Positions 1 to 9,055 are shown, counted from the stretch's first letter. The stretch: 64,000 nucleotides of DNA from Alistipes_A hominis (GCF_014288115.1 NZ_JACOOK010000002.1:310001-374000), one strand, 5' to 3'. The notes: a model not told the origin generated them from the letters alone. Numbers and translations are program-made.

Positions 1-94
1 TCTTCACTCCGGGAAAAGATATAATTATTTAGGTGCAAAATATCCCTGTAACGGCCTTTTTCCCGTTTAAAACGAAAGCGGCTGCCCGAAATGA

Positions 95-124
95 TTGATT
101 TATCCGCAGGATACCGTAAATTTG
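95..124 (+). promoter_or_regulatory. Bacteroidetes-type promoter for mrp
   Basis: A TTG at 95-97 is followed after 19 bases by TAAATTTG at 117-124, a full match to the Bacteroidetes -7 consensus TAnnTTTG. Transcription would begin near 130. This rules out the longer reading frame that starts at 91 and supports the ATG at 148 as the mrp start. Confidence 0.6.
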
Positions 125-147
125 TATCGAACACAAAAAACAATCGA

Positions 148-1209
148 ATGACTCAGGAAGAACTGTTCGGACTGCTGCACGAGGTCGCGCATCCCGAACT
201 GCATAACGACATCGTCACGCTGGGCATGGTCGAAAATCCGGTGGTGACCGACGATAAAATCCAGCTCACGCTGCTTTTTCCGCGCAGCCGCGATCCGTTT
301 GCGCTATCGATCAAAAAGCGCTGCGAAGAACTGATCGCCGCGCGGTTCCCGGATTATTCCGGGAAAGTCAGCATCTTCATCAAGGAAGCCGCGCCGAAAA
401 AAGCCGCCGAAAAAAAGGAACAGAAACCGTTCGGCGGCGAGGACGGCGTCCGTCGCATCCTTGCCGTCAGTTCCGCAAAAGGCGGAGTGGGCAAAAGCAC
501 CGTTACGGCAAACCTGGCGGTCGCCCTGTCTCGTTTGGGATATAAAGTAGGCATTCTGGACGCCGATATTTACGGGCCTTCCCAGCCGATGTTGTTCGGC
601 GTCGAAGACTACCGGCCGGAAGGGGAAAAAAAAGACGGCAAGGATTGGATTCTTCCGGCCGAACGGTTCGGAATCCGGATCATGTCGATCGGATTTTTCA
701 TCGACCCGGCCGACGCGCTGATGTGGCGCGGCCCGATGGCGACCAACGCGTTGCGGCAAATGATCCGCCAGACGCTGTGGGGACCGCTCGATTTCCTGCT
801 GATCGACCTGCCTCCCGGAACCGGCGACGTACACTTGTCGATCATCTCCGAAATGTCGATTACGGGAGCCATTGTCGTCAGCACGCCGCAGAAAGTGGCG
901 CTGGCGGACGTCGTCCGCGGCATCGCGATGTTCCGAAACGACAAAATCGACATCCCCGTCCTGGGACTCGTCGAAAACATGGCCTGGTTCACTCCGGCCG
1001 AACTGCCCGAAAACCGTTATTACCTGTTCGGAAAAGAGGGTGTAAAAATGTTGGCGGAACGGCAAAAACTGCCGCTGCTGGCGCAGATTCCCTTGATCCA
1101 GAGCGTTCGGGAATCCGGCGACGCGGGCCGTCCGGTCTCTGCAAAGACCGACGCTGCGAGCGAATACTACGACTTGCTGGCAAATAATATCGTCCGCGAA
1201 CTGCCCTAA
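148..1209 (+). CDS. mrp: Mrp/ApbC-type iron-sulfur cluster carrier ATPase
   Basis: A 353-residue cytosolic P-loop ATPase of the Mrp/NBP35 family, which loads Fe-S clusters onto apo-proteins. Residues ~1-85 form the MIP18-like (DUF59) domain. The deviant Walker A KGGVGKST follows SSA, and the second ATPase motif is DLPPGTGDVH. Where most Mrp proteins carry a CxxC after the ENM motif, this one reads ENMAWFTPAEL with no cysteines. I believe that is the usual Bacteroidetes form, so cluster binding may use other ligands. The start at 148 is chosen because the promoter -7 box lies at 117-124, inside the alternative 19-residue extension. The gene stands alone, with a 499-base gap before nadA. Confidence 0.9.
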   Translation: MTQEELFGLLHEVAHPELHNDIVTLGMVENPVVTDDKIQLTLLFPRSRDPFALSIKKRCEELIAARFPDYSGKVSIFIKEAAPKKAAEKKEQKPFGGEDGVRRILAVSSAKGGVGKSTVTANLAVALSRLGYKVGILDADIYGPSQPMLFGVEDYRPEGEKKDGKDWILPAERFGIRIMSIGFFIDPADALMWRGPMATNALRQMIRQTLWGPLDFLLIDLPPGTGDVHLSIISEMSITGAIVVSTPQKVALADVVRGIAMFRNDKIDIPVLGLVENMAWFTPAELPENRYYLFGKEGVKMLAERQKLPLLAQIPLIQSVRESGDAGRPVSAKTDAASEYYDLLANNIVRELP

Positions 1210-1708
1210 TCCGGCCATTGATGATAATTTTTCGGCTTTTTATTTGCATTCGTTTGTTTTCCAATACTATGAATGCATTTCAAAAATGTTAATAATCTGT
1301 TAAACCGACCCGCATGAAACTGTTCGTTAAAAATATCCGATTTCGGAAAAAACGGCTTGCATTTTCGACTTCCGGATCGGTATATCAAAAAACCGTACAA
1401 ACGCAAGGAAAAAATACCGGATTTTACAGAATCTTACGGACAATGAAATGAACAGAAAAAACGGAAAAATACCGGAAACTTATTTTGTCGATTAACCCCG
1501 AAAAGGTTTTCAATATATGTTTACAACAAAACATGAATAACTGTAAATCAAAAAGATAAATTGACAAGATTCGTTTACTCACTGTTAAAAAAGTATTCGT
1601 AACACGGCATAAAAAAAGTGCGGAAAATTTACCAACAGAATGAACAGGTATTATTATTACTCTTTTTTCCTTATTTATTAATCTTAAAAAATTAAAAAGA
1701 AAAGAATT
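1210..1708. other. AT-rich intergenic region before nadA
   Basis: This 499-base stretch has no convincing gene on either strand. It contains an imperfect direct repeat of about 14 bases (GGAAAAA, TACCGGA) at 1407-1421 and 1463-1476. I see no clean TAnnTTTG promoter for nadA; the nearest candidate is TTATTTTG near 1480. The last 60 bases before nadA are almost pure A/T, typical of an unstructured Bacteroidetes leader. Confidence 0.5.
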
Positions 1709-2653
1709 GTGGAAAACGAGCGTCAACTGATCGATAAGATCCTTCGTCTGAAAAAAGAGAAACGCGCCGTGATTCTGGCGCATTACTATACGATTCCCGA
1801 AGTGCAACAGGTGGCCGACTTCACCGGCGATAGCCTGGCGCTGTCGGCCCGGGCGGCCGAAACCGATGCGGAGATCATCCTCTTCGCCGGCGTGCATTTC
1901 ATGGCGGAGACGGCGAAAATCCTTTCGCCGGACAAAAAAGTGCTGTTGCCGGAACCCGAAGCGGGATGTTCGCTGGCGGATTCCTGCAGCGCGCCGGATT
2001 TCGAGCGTTTTTTGAGGGATTATAACGGATATACGGTCGTTTCGTACGTCAATACGTCGGTCGGGGTCAAAGCGCTGACCGATATCTGCTGCACGTCGGG
2101 CAATGCGGTGCAGGTGATCGAAAGCCTGCCTGCCGACGCGAAGATCGTATTCGCTCCCGATCGGAATTTGGGAAATTACATCAAACAACTGACCGGCCGG
2201 CAGAATATGGTCGTATGGGACGGCGCATGCGGCGTCCACGAAGAATTTTCGGTCGAAAAGATCTTGGAACTGAAAAAGGAGTATCCCGAAGCGAAGGTGC
2301 TGGCGCATCCCGAATGCAAACGGGCGGTGTTGCTGACGGCCGATTACATCGGGAGTACGGCGGCTCTGCTGAAGTACGCTTCGACGGATTCGGCCGATAC
2401 GTTCATCGTAGTGACCGAAGCGGGAATCCTGTACCAGATGCAGCGTGAGAATCCGCAGAAACGGTTTATTCCGGCGCCTCCGGTCGATTCCACCTGCGGG
2501 TGCAACAACTGCGCTTTCATGAAAATGGTGACCCTGGAGAAGATATGCAGCGCATTGGAGCGGGAGGCTCCCGAGGTGGTTATCGACGAGGAGGTGCGCC
2601 GGCGTGCGGAAGGTTCGATCCGCCGCATGTTGCAGATCGGCCGAAGCAAATAA
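1709..2653 (+). CDS. nadA: Quinolinate synthase NadA
   Basis: NadA (314 aa) condenses iminoaspartate with dihydroxyacetone phosphate to give quinolinate in de novo NAD synthesis, using an oxygen-sensitive [4Fe-4S] cluster. The three cluster-cysteine regions are visible: C87 in GCSLADSC, C174 in DGACGVHEEF, and the C263/C265/C268 group in STCGCNNCAF. The AHYYT motif sits near residue 24, as expected for the first of the three repeats. Translation appears to begin at a GTG; no ATG lies near the expected N-terminus, and an A-rich leader precedes it. No nadB or nadC is in the window. The S46 peptidase gene follows after 34 bases and is probably co-transcribed. Confidence 0.95.
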   Translation: MENERQLIDKILRLKKEKRAVILAHYYTIPEVQQVADFTGDSLALSARAAETDAEIILFAGVHFMAETAKILSPDKKVLLPEPEAGCSLADSCSAPDFERFLRDYNGYTVVSYVNTSVGVKALTDICCTSGNAVQVIESLPADAKIVFAPDRNLGNYIKQLTGRQNMVVWDGACGVHEEFSVEKILELKKEYPEAKVLAHPECKRAVLLTADYIGSTAALLKYASTDSADTFIVVTEAGILYQMQRENPQKRFIPAPPVDSTCGCNNCAFMKMVTLEKICSALEREAPEVVIDEEVRRRAEGSIRRMLQIGRSK

Positions 2654-2687
2654 TTCGAATAACGAAAAAAACGAACGCGAAGAAAAT

Positions 2688-4826
2688 ATGAAACGGTTTA
2701 TCGTGCTGTGCCTGGCTTTGTGGGCGGGCGTGTCGGGAGTCCGGGCCGACGAGGGGATGTGGCTGCTTCCCTACTTACAGAAGTTGAATATAAAAGATAT
2801 GAAGGCCCGCGGGTTCCGATTGTCCGCGGAGGATATTTACGATGTCAACCGGTATGCGATCAAGGATGCCGTCGTGATTTTCGGCGGCGGGTGTACCGGA
2901 GAGGTGGTTTCCGACCGGGGATTGGTGCTGACCAATCACCACTGCGGTTTCGGTGCGATTCAGCAGCACAGCACCGTCGAGCGCGACTACCTGAAAAACG
3001 GTTTCTGGGCGATGTCCGACCGGGAGGAGATCCCTACGCCGGGGCTGACCGTGACGTTCATCCGCCGGATCGAAGATGTTTCGGATCGCATCCTGTCGCA
3101 ACTGGACGATTCGCTGTCGGAGCAGGACCGCACCGTGAAGGTGGTACAGGCCATTGCGATGGTCAAGAGCCAGACGAAACTCGACCGGCCGGGACAGGAG
3201 GTGGAAATCAAGGATTTTTTCGGCGGGAACCAATACTTGCTGTTCGTGAAAGAAGTTTATACGGACGTTCGCCTGGTGGGGGCTCCGCCTTCGTCGATCG
3301 GTAAGTTCGGCGGCGATACCGACAACTGGATGTGGCCGCGGCATACCGGCGATTTTTCGATTTTCCGGATTTATGCTTCTCCGGACGGCGCTCCGGCCGA
3401 TTATTCGGAAGAGAATGTTCCCTATCGGCCTCCCGTACATTTGCCGGTATCGGTAAAGGGGTATAAGCCGGGCGACTTTACGATGATTATCGGTTTTCCG
3501 GGATCGACCGAGCGGTACAAGACTTCTTACGAAATCGACTATACGCTGGACGTGGCCAATCCGAACCGGATTTTTATCCGCGGGGAGCGGCAGAAGTTGA
3601 TGATGGAGGACATGCTCGCGAGCGACCGGGTGCGTATCCAGTACGCTTCGAAATATAGCTCTTCGTCGAATTACTGGAAAAATTCGATCGGGGAAAACCG
3701 CGGGTTGAAGCGGCAGCGCGTTCGGGAGCGGAAACTCGCCGAAGAAGAAAAATTCACCGAATGGGCGAATGCCGATCCGGAACGGCGGGCGAAATACGGG
3801 GAGGCGCTTCCGCTGATCCGCAAAGCGGTCGAGGGGTCGGCGCCGCTGCGGGATAGGTTGCAGTACTTTTCGGAAGCGCTGATACGGGGTACCGAGATCA
3901 TCGGCGCGGTCGGTGCGGCGATACCGCTTATCAACGCCGAAAAGCAGGTCGATACGTCGAGAATCGGTGAAATCGCCGGCAAATTGCAGGCTTTTTATAA
4001 AGATTACAACCCTCCCACCGACCGGAAAATCGCCAAACGGATGTTCGGGCTGTTGCTCGACAGTCTTTCCGCGGAGGAACTGCCTTCGTGTTTTGCGGTG
4101 ATCCGTGAAAATTTCGGCGGTGATGCGGACGCTTATATCGATTATGTCTACGACAATTCGCTGTTCGCATCGCCCGAAAAGGCCGAGGAATTCCTACGGC
4201 GTCCGGATGCGAATGCGTTTCTGAACGATCCGGCGTATAAAATGCGGCGGGAGGTGGTGAAAACCTATAACGCGCTGGTGGATTCGATTCGGGCGTTCGA
4301 TTCGGTATTTTACCGGGGGCATCGGCTGTACGTGGCGGGCCTGATGGCGATGAATCCGGACAAGAAGTACTACCCGGATGCGAACTTTACGATGCGGCTT
4401 TCGTACGGTCAGGTATTGCCGTACGAACCGCAGGATGCCGTTTATTACGATTACTTTACGACGCTGGACGGAGTGATCGCCAAGGAGGATCCGCAGAACG
4501 CTTACGAATTTGCCGTGCCTGACAAACTGAAAGAACTTTACCGCGAGCGCGATTACGGGCCTTATGCCGAAAAGGGAGTGCTGCCCGTAAATTTCATCAC
4601 GACGAACGATATTACCGGCGGAAATTCGGGCAGTCCGGTGATGAACCGTAAAGGAGAGTTGATCGGGCTGGCGTTCGACGGGAACTGGGAGGCGATGAGC
4701 GGGGATACCGTTTTCGAACCCCGGCTGCAGCGGACCATCTGCGTGGATATCCGTTACGTGTTGTTTATTATCGACCGGTTTGCGGGCGACACCCGGTTGA
4801 TCGACGAGATGACGATCGTCCGGTGA
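2688..4826 (+). CDS. S46 family dipeptidyl-peptidase, DPP7-type
   Basis: A periplasmic serine dipeptidyl-peptidase of 712 residues that removes dipeptides from peptide N-termini; these enzymes feed Bacteroidetes that live on protein. A signal peptide (residues 1-20, cleavage after GVRA) leaves a mature start at DEGMW. The triad is visible as H85 (TNHHCG), D222 (HTGDFS) and S647 (GGNSGSP). The residue 18 positions after the serine is Gly665 (FDGNWE). In the family, Gly there marks DPP7 (hydrophobic P1) and Arg marks DPP11 (Asp/Glu P1), so I predict DPP7 specificity. The start at 2688 is chosen because it gives the signal peptide; an in-frame upstream ATG at 2604 lies inside nadA. Confidence 0.93.
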   Translation: MKRFIVLCLALWAGVSGVRADEGMWLLPYLQKLNIKDMKARGFRLSAEDIYDVNRYAIKDAVVIFGGGCTGEVVSDRGLVLTNHHCGFGAIQQHSTVERDYLKNGFWAMSDREEIPTPGLTVTFIRRIEDVSDRILSQLDDSLSEQDRTVKVVQAIAMVKSQTKLDRPGQEVEIKDFFGGNQYLLFVKEVYTDVRLVGAPPSSIGKFGGDTDNWMWPRHTGDFSIFRIYASPDGAPADYSEENVPYRPPVHLPVSVKGYKPGDFTMIIGFPGSTERYKTSYEIDYTLDVANPNRIFIRGERQKLMMEDMLASDRVRIQYASKYSSSSNYWKNSIGENRGLKRQRVRERKLAEEEKFTEWANADPERRAKYGEALPLIRKAVEGSAPLRDRLQYFSEALIRGTEIIGAVGAAIPLINAEKQVDTSRIGEIAGKLQAFYKDYNPPTDRKIAKRMFGLLLDSLSAEELPSCFAVIRENFGGDADAYIDYVYDNSLFASPEKAEEFLRRPDANAFLNDPAYKMRREVVKTYNALVDSIRAFDSVFYRGHRLYVAGLMAMNPDKKYYPDANFTMRLSYGQVLPYEPQDAVYYDYFTTLDGVIAKEDPQNAYEFAVPDKLKELYRERDYGPYAEKGVLPVNFITTNDITGGNSGSPVMNRKGELIGLAFDGNWEAMSGDTVFEPRLQRTICVDIRYVLFIIDRFAGDTRLIDEMTIVR

Positions 4827-4858
4827 CGGCCGTCCCGGATATTATAATGTCTGTAAAA

Positions 4859-4891
4859 TTTGCAGATATTATCAAAATAGAATTAATTTTG
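4859..4891 (+). promoter_or_regulatory. Strong promoter for glnS
   Basis: TTTG at 4859-4862, 21 bases, then TAATTTTG at 4884-4891: both boxes of the Bacteroidetes promoter with ideal spacing. Transcription should begin about 4898, which leaves only a short leader before the ATG at 4909 and excludes a GTG start at 4891. Confidence 0.75.
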
Positions 4892-4908
4892 TGCAAAATT
4901 GGTATTTT

Positions 4909-6597
4909 ATGAGCGATTTGCACGAAGAATCAGCATCGGTTGAAGGAAAATCCTTGAATTTTCTGGAAGAAATTGTAGAGGAAAGCATCGCCGGGGGCGA
5001 GAAACGGGTGCAGACCCGGTTTCCGCCCGAACCGAACGGTTATCTGCATATCGGGCATGCGAAGAGCATCTGCCTGAATTTCGGTTTAGCCCGCAAATAC
5101 GGAGGAAAGTGTAACTTGCGTTTCGACGATACGAACCCGGTTAAGGAGGATGTCGAGTACGTCGATTCGATCCAGCAGGACGTTCGTTGGCTCGGTTTCG
5201 AGTGGGCCGGCGTGCACTATGCGTCCGATTATTTCGACCAGTTGTACGCTTGGGCCGTTGAATTGATCCGTAAAGGGCTGGCTTATGTGGACGATCAGTC
5301 GCAGGAGGAGATTCGTCAGAGCCGGGGTACGGTGACCGTGCCGGGCAAGGAGAGCCCGTGGCGCAACCGGTCGGCGGAAGAGAACCTCGACCTGTTCGAA
5401 CGGATGAAAAACGGCGAGTTCGGAGACGGCGAAAAGGTGCTGCGTGCGAAAATCGATATGGCTCATCCGAATATGCTGCTGCGCGATCCGATCATGTACC
5501 GGATCCTGCATGCCGAGCATCATCGCACCGGCAACAAATGGTGCATCTATCCGATGTACGATTATGCGCACGGGCAGAGCGATTCGATCGAGAAGGTTAC
5601 GCATTCGATCTGTACGCTCGAATTCGACGTGCACCGGCCGCTGTATGACTGGTTTATCGAGAAGTTGGATATCTATCCGAGCCATCAGTACGAGTTTGCG
5701 CGTTTGAACCTGACCTATACGATGATGAGCAAGCGGAAACTGTTGCAGTTGGTGCGGCAGGGCACCGTGATGGGTTGGGACGATCCGCGTATGCCGACGA
5801 TCTGCGCGTTGCGGCGTCGGGGTTATACGCCGGAGAGCGTGCGAATGTTCGCCGATAAGGTGGGCGTGGCTAAGCGGGATAACGTGATCGACCTCGGACT
5901 GCTCGAATTCTGCGTCCGGGAAGACTTGAATAAACGGGCTCGGCGGCGCATGGCCGTGTTGGACCCGATCCGCGTGGTGATTACCAATTATCCGGAAGAG
6001 AAAACCGAAACGGTCGATTGTATCAATAATCCGGAGGACGAAACGGCCGGGAAACGGGAAGTTCCGTTCGGGCGGGAGATCTATATTGAGCGCGACGATT
6101 TTATGGAAAATCCTCCCAAGAAATATTACCGTCTCTCTCCGGGCGGCGAAGTGCGGCTCAGGTACGCCTATTTGATCCGGTGCGACGAAGTGATCAAGGA
6201 TGCCGACGGCAAGGTGGTCGAACTGCGTTGTACGTACGATCCGATGTCCAAGGGGGGACGCTCTTCCGACGGGCGTAAGGTGAAGGGGGTGATCCACTGG
6301 GTTTCGGCGCGGCATGCGGTTCCGGCCGAAGTGCGACTGTTCGACCGCTTGTTCGTCAAAGAGGATATGAACGACATCGAGGAGGGGAAGACGTTCGAGG
6401 ATTACCTGAATCCCGATTCGCTGAAGACCGTAACCGGATATCTCGAACCTTCGCTGAACGAAGCTGCGGAAGGAGATACTTTCCAGTTCGAACGGTTGGG
6501 TTATTTCTGCGTGGACAGAGATTCCACGGCGGCTGGGAAAGTATTCAACCGTACCGTTACGTTGAAAGACAGTTGGGCTAAAATGGCTGCCAAATAA
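4909..6597 (+). CDS. glnS: Glutaminyl-tRNA synthetase
   Basis: A class I aminoacyl-tRNA synthetase of 562 residues that charges tRNA-Gln with glutamine in the cytosol. The HIGH signature appears as PPEPNGYLHIGHAKS near residue 45, and the KMSKS loop as MMSKRK near 270. The C-terminal half is the beta-barrel anticodon-binding region, ending with FERLGYFCVDRDS. Length and order match bacterial GlnRS without the YqeY extension. Its presence implies direct Gln-tRNA formation rather than the GatCAB route for this tRNA. The start follows directly from the promoter at 4859-4891. Confidence 0.96.
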   Translation: MSDLHEESASVEGKSLNFLEEIVEESIAGGEKRVQTRFPPEPNGYLHIGHAKSICLNFGLARKYGGKCNLRFDDTNPVKEDVEYVDSIQQDVRWLGFEWAGVHYASDYFDQLYAWAVELIRKGLAYVDDQSQEEIRQSRGTVTVPGKESPWRNRSAEENLDLFERMKNGEFGDGEKVLRAKIDMAHPNMLLRDPIMYRILHAEHHRTGNKWCIYPMYDYAHGQSDSIEKVTHSICTLEFDVHRPLYDWFIEKLDIYPSHQYEFARLNLTYTMMSKRKLLQLVRQGTVMGWDDPRMPTICALRRRGYTPESVRMFADKVGVAKRDNVIDLGLLEFCVREDLNKRARRRMAVLDPIRVVITNYPEEKTETVDCINNPEDETAGKREVPFGREIYIERDDFMENPPKKYYRLSPGGEVRLRYAYLIRCDEVIKDADGKVVELRCTYDPMSKGGRSSDGRKVKGVIHWVSARHAVPAEVRLFDRLFVKEDMNDIEEGKTFEDYLNPDSLKTVTGYLEPSLNEAAEGDTFQFERLGYFCVDRDSTAAGKVFNRTVTLKDSWAKMAAK

Positions 6598-6646
6598 GAG
6601 ACGGTCTCCGTTTTCCGTTTCCATAATAATTGAAGACTTGTGTAAG

Positions 6647-7309
6647 TTGAAAAAGTTGCTTTTATTACTGGTTTTTGCGGGGATTTCCGCCGTTTGCTTC
6701 GCACAGGCGGATAGTTGCCGCATCATCATTACTACGCCCGGTTATACGTCGATTTACCGCTATTCGGATCGGGAATTCGCCAAACAGATGGCCTGTGATT
6801 TCAAGGTGGCCGACGCTTCGGTGACCGAAGAGCCGAAAGGAGACGGCTGTTCGCTGGTGAAGCTGCGGATCGGCCAGCGGGAATACAGTTTTGCCGTATC
6901 GCCGGATGCGCCGGTCGTGCGTCTGCAGTACGACCGCAATAGAAGGCTGTTTAAAGGCATGGGATTTAATTATATCGAGCAAACCGAGGCCAAGTACGAG
7001 GCGCCCTCTTTTAATGGCGTATCGCTGCTGAAATTACCGGAGCTTTGGCGGCCGCAGATCGAAAAGCTGATTGACGACCGCAGCCTGCTCGATCCGGACA
7101 GGCCGGACGTGTTTTTACTCGAAGTCGATATCGACGAAGACGGGATCGTGCACCGGATCGTGGAGCTGGGCGGGGCGTTGAAGCAGTATTCGCAGGTGTT
7201 TATCGATAAGATTTACGATATTGCGGTGCGCGGATGGAATCCGGCTAAACGTAACGGAGTGCCTTTCAGGACGGTAGCCCAGATTCGGTTCGTAATAGAC
7301 GAAAATTGA
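6647..7309 (+). CDS. Secreted protein with TonB C-terminal-like domain
   Basis: A protein of about 220 residues. The N-terminus MKKLLLLLVFAGISAVCFA is a signal peptide or uncleaved anchor, with a predicted cut before QADSC. The last ~100 residues (LEVDIDEDGIVHRI, then GWNPAKRNGVPFRT and IRFVIDEN) follow the TonB C-terminal pattern, including the W-x-P-A-x-x-x-G signature. The Pro-rich linker of true TonB is missing, so this is a TonB-C-like protein rather than a full energy transducer. The start is uncertain: only TTG codons are available (6638 or 6647), and 6647 gives the cleaner signal peptide. The gene follows glnS by about 50 bases and ends at a strong terminator. Confidence 0.75.
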   Translation: MKKLLLLLVFAGISAVCFAQADSCRIIITTPGYTSIYRYSDREFAKQMACDFKVADASVTEEPKGDGCSLVKLRIGQREYSFAVSPDAPVVRLQYDRNRRLFKGMGFNYIEQTEAKYEAPSFNGVSLLKLPELWRPQIEKLIDDRSLLDPDRPDVFLLEVDIDEDGIVHRIVELGGALKQYSQVFIDKIYDIAVRGWNPAKRNGVPFRTVAQIRFVIDEN

Positions 7310-7403
7310 CCGATCGCTTTTTTGCGCGGACAACCGGTAGAAATTTTTATAAATAACGTTATTTCGGATCGAAAGCGGAACATACTGCGGATTCCGAAGG
7401 CGT

Positions 7404-7435
7404 AAAAAAAGAGAGACAGATTGTCTCTCTTTTTT
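7404..7435. terminator. Bidirectional intrinsic terminator
   Basis: GAGAGACA at 7411-7418 pairs with TGTCTCTC at 7422-7429 across a 3-base loop. It is flanked by seven A on the left and six T on the right, so it can stop transcription from the + gene ending at 7309 and from thiC on the - strand. Confidence 0.9.
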
Positions 7436-7456
7436 ATATAATTGATTATTAATGTT

Positions 7457-8980
7457 TTATAAAATAGACTTCGTAATTTTCATGGCGCAGAAGTGCGGCC
7501 CGCACATCGAGCAGTGGTCGGATCCTTCGCGAATCATTTCGAAGTGCATCCGGCGGGCCCGTTCCGGGTCGAGCGACAGGTTGAACTGGTCGTTCCAGCG
7601 CATTTCATACCGGGCATGGCTCATTTGCAGGTCGCGTTCGGCCGCTCCGGGATGTCCTTTCGCGATGTCCGCCGCATGGGCGGCCAGTTTGTAAGTTACG
7701 ACGCCTTCGCGGACATCGTCCTTGTTCGGCAGGGCCAGGTGCTCCTTGGTGGTTACGTAGCACAGCATGGCGGTTCCCATCCATCCGATCATCGCCGCGC
7801 CGATCGCGGAGGTAATGTGGTCGTATCCGGCTCCGATGTCGCTGACCAGCGGTCCCAACGTGTAGAACGGGGCTCCGTGGCAGTATTTGATTTGCTTGTC
7901 CATATTTTCACGGATTTTTTGCATCGGAACGTGTCCCGGCCCTTCGATAATGACCTGTACGTCGTGTTTCCATGCGATTTTAGCCAGTTCTCCGAGTACT
8001 TCCAGCTCTCCGAACTGGGCTGCGTCGTTTGCATCGGCAATGCTTCCCGGACGCAATCCATCGCCGAGCGAGAAAGCGATGTCGTATTTTTTAAGCAGTT
8101 TGCAAATGTCTTCGAAATGGGTATACAAAAAGTTTTCCTGTTTGTTGATGCTCATCCATTTTGCAAGAATCGACCCGCCGCGCGAAACGATTCCGGTCAC
8201 GCGTTTCAGTGCGGCGGGCAGGTGGCGCTGTAAGATACCGGCATGGATAGTGAAATAATCCACCCCTTGTTCGCACTGTTCGACCAGCGTATCGTAATAC
8301 ACTTCCCAGGTCAGATCGGCAATTTCGCCGCCTACTTTTTCCAACGCCTGGTACATCGGTACGGTGCCGATCGGTACGGGAACGTTGCGCAGGATAGCTT
8401 CGCGGGTTTGGTGGATCTCCTTGCCCGTCGACAGATCCATCACGGTGTCGGCTCCCCATTTGACGGCCCACATGGCTTTTTCGACCTCTTCCTCGATCGA
8501 CGAGCCCAGCGCCGAATTACCGATGTTGGCGTTGATTTTGACCAGGAATTTACTGCCGATAATCATCGGTTCCGCTTCCGGATGCCGGTAATTGGACGGC
8601 AGTACGGCGCGTCCTTCGGCAATCTCTTCCCGTACCATTTCGGGTGTGATGCGGTCTTCCCGTTCGTTGTTCTGATTCTCCCGGATGGCGACGTATTCCA
8701 TTTCGGGCGTGATGATCCCGTGTCGGGCATACCACAACTGGGTATGGAATTCTCCCTCTTTCTCCCTCTCCTTGATCCACGGTTCCCTGACCTTTGGCAT
8801 TCCCTTCCGGATGTCGATTTGATAATTGTCGTCGGTATAGGCGCCGGTCGTATCGTAAACGCAGACTTTTTTCCCGTTTTGCAGCGATATTTCCCGCATA
8901 CCGACTTTGATCGGATGTAGCGTCCCGTCTATATAAATCTTTTTAGCTCCGTTTTTTGATAGGTCGAAAATGTTTTTCAT
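7457..8980 (-). CDS. thiC: Phosphomethylpyrimidine synthase ThiC
   Basis: ThiC (507 aa) is a radical-SAM enzyme that rearranges aminoimidazole ribotide into HMP-phosphate, the pyrimidine half of thiamine. The hallmark C-terminal CxxCxxxxC is present as CSMCGPHFC. The core motifs EGPGHVPM and GPLVSDIGAGYDHI are also present. The ATG at 8980 is chosen over an upstream in-frame ATG at 9016, because the extra 12 residues are only a translation of the parS-like palindrome. No other thiamine gene is in the window, and the 76-base gap to mnmG is too short for a TPP riboswitch. It may depend on read-through from mnmG. Confidence 0.96.
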   Translation of the reverse strand: MKNIFDLSKNGAKKIYIDGTLHPIKVGMREISLQNGKKVCVYDTTGAYTDDNYQIDIRKGMPKVREPWIKEREKEGEFHTQLWYARHGIITPEMEYVAIRENQNNEREDRITPEMVREEIAEGRAVLPSNYRHPEAEPMIIGSKFLVKINANIGNSALGSSIEEEVEKAMWAVKWGADTVMDLSTGKEIHQTREAILRNVPVPIGTVPMYQALEKVGGEIADLTWEVYYDTLVEQCEQGVDYFTIHAGILQRHLPAALKRVTGIVSRGGSILAKWMSINKQENFLYTHFEDICKLLKKYDIAFSLGDGLRPGSIADANDAAQFGELEVLGELAKIAWKHDVQVIIEGPGHVPMQKIRENMDKQIKYCHGAPFYTLGPLVSDIGAGYDHITSAIGAAMIGWMGTAMLCYVTTKEHLALPNKDDVREGVVTYKLAAHAADIAKGHPGAAERDLQMSHARYEMRWNDQFNLSLDPERARRMHFEMIREGSDHCSMCGPHFCAMKITKSIL

Positions 8981-8992
8981 TTCTTTTAAATT

Positions 8993-9008
8993 TGTTCCAC
9001 GTGGAACA
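8993..9008. other. parS-like 16-bp palindrome, copy 1
   Basis: TGTTCCACGTGGAACA is a perfect palindrome identical to the Pseudomonas-type centromere parS bound by ParB, and close to the general consensus TGTTTCACGTGAAACA. It lies 12 bases upstream of the thiC start. The second copy begins 47 bp away. Confidence 0.72.
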
Positions 9009-9039
9009 TTCTCCACGATGGATGTTTTAAATAAAGATT

Positions 9040-9055
9040 TGTTCCACGTGGAACA
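9040..9055. other. parS-like 16-bp palindrome, copy 2
   Basis: This is an exact second copy of TGTTCCACGTGGAACA, ending one base before the mnmG stop codon (9057-9059). Paired parS sites beside gidA/mnmG are a known sign of an origin-proximal region in other bacteria. No parAB genes are in the window. I noticed no further copy. Confidence 0.72.

Noticed and set aside
5086..6729. A 547-codon open frame antisense to glnS
   Set aside because: Shadow of a conserved synthetase.
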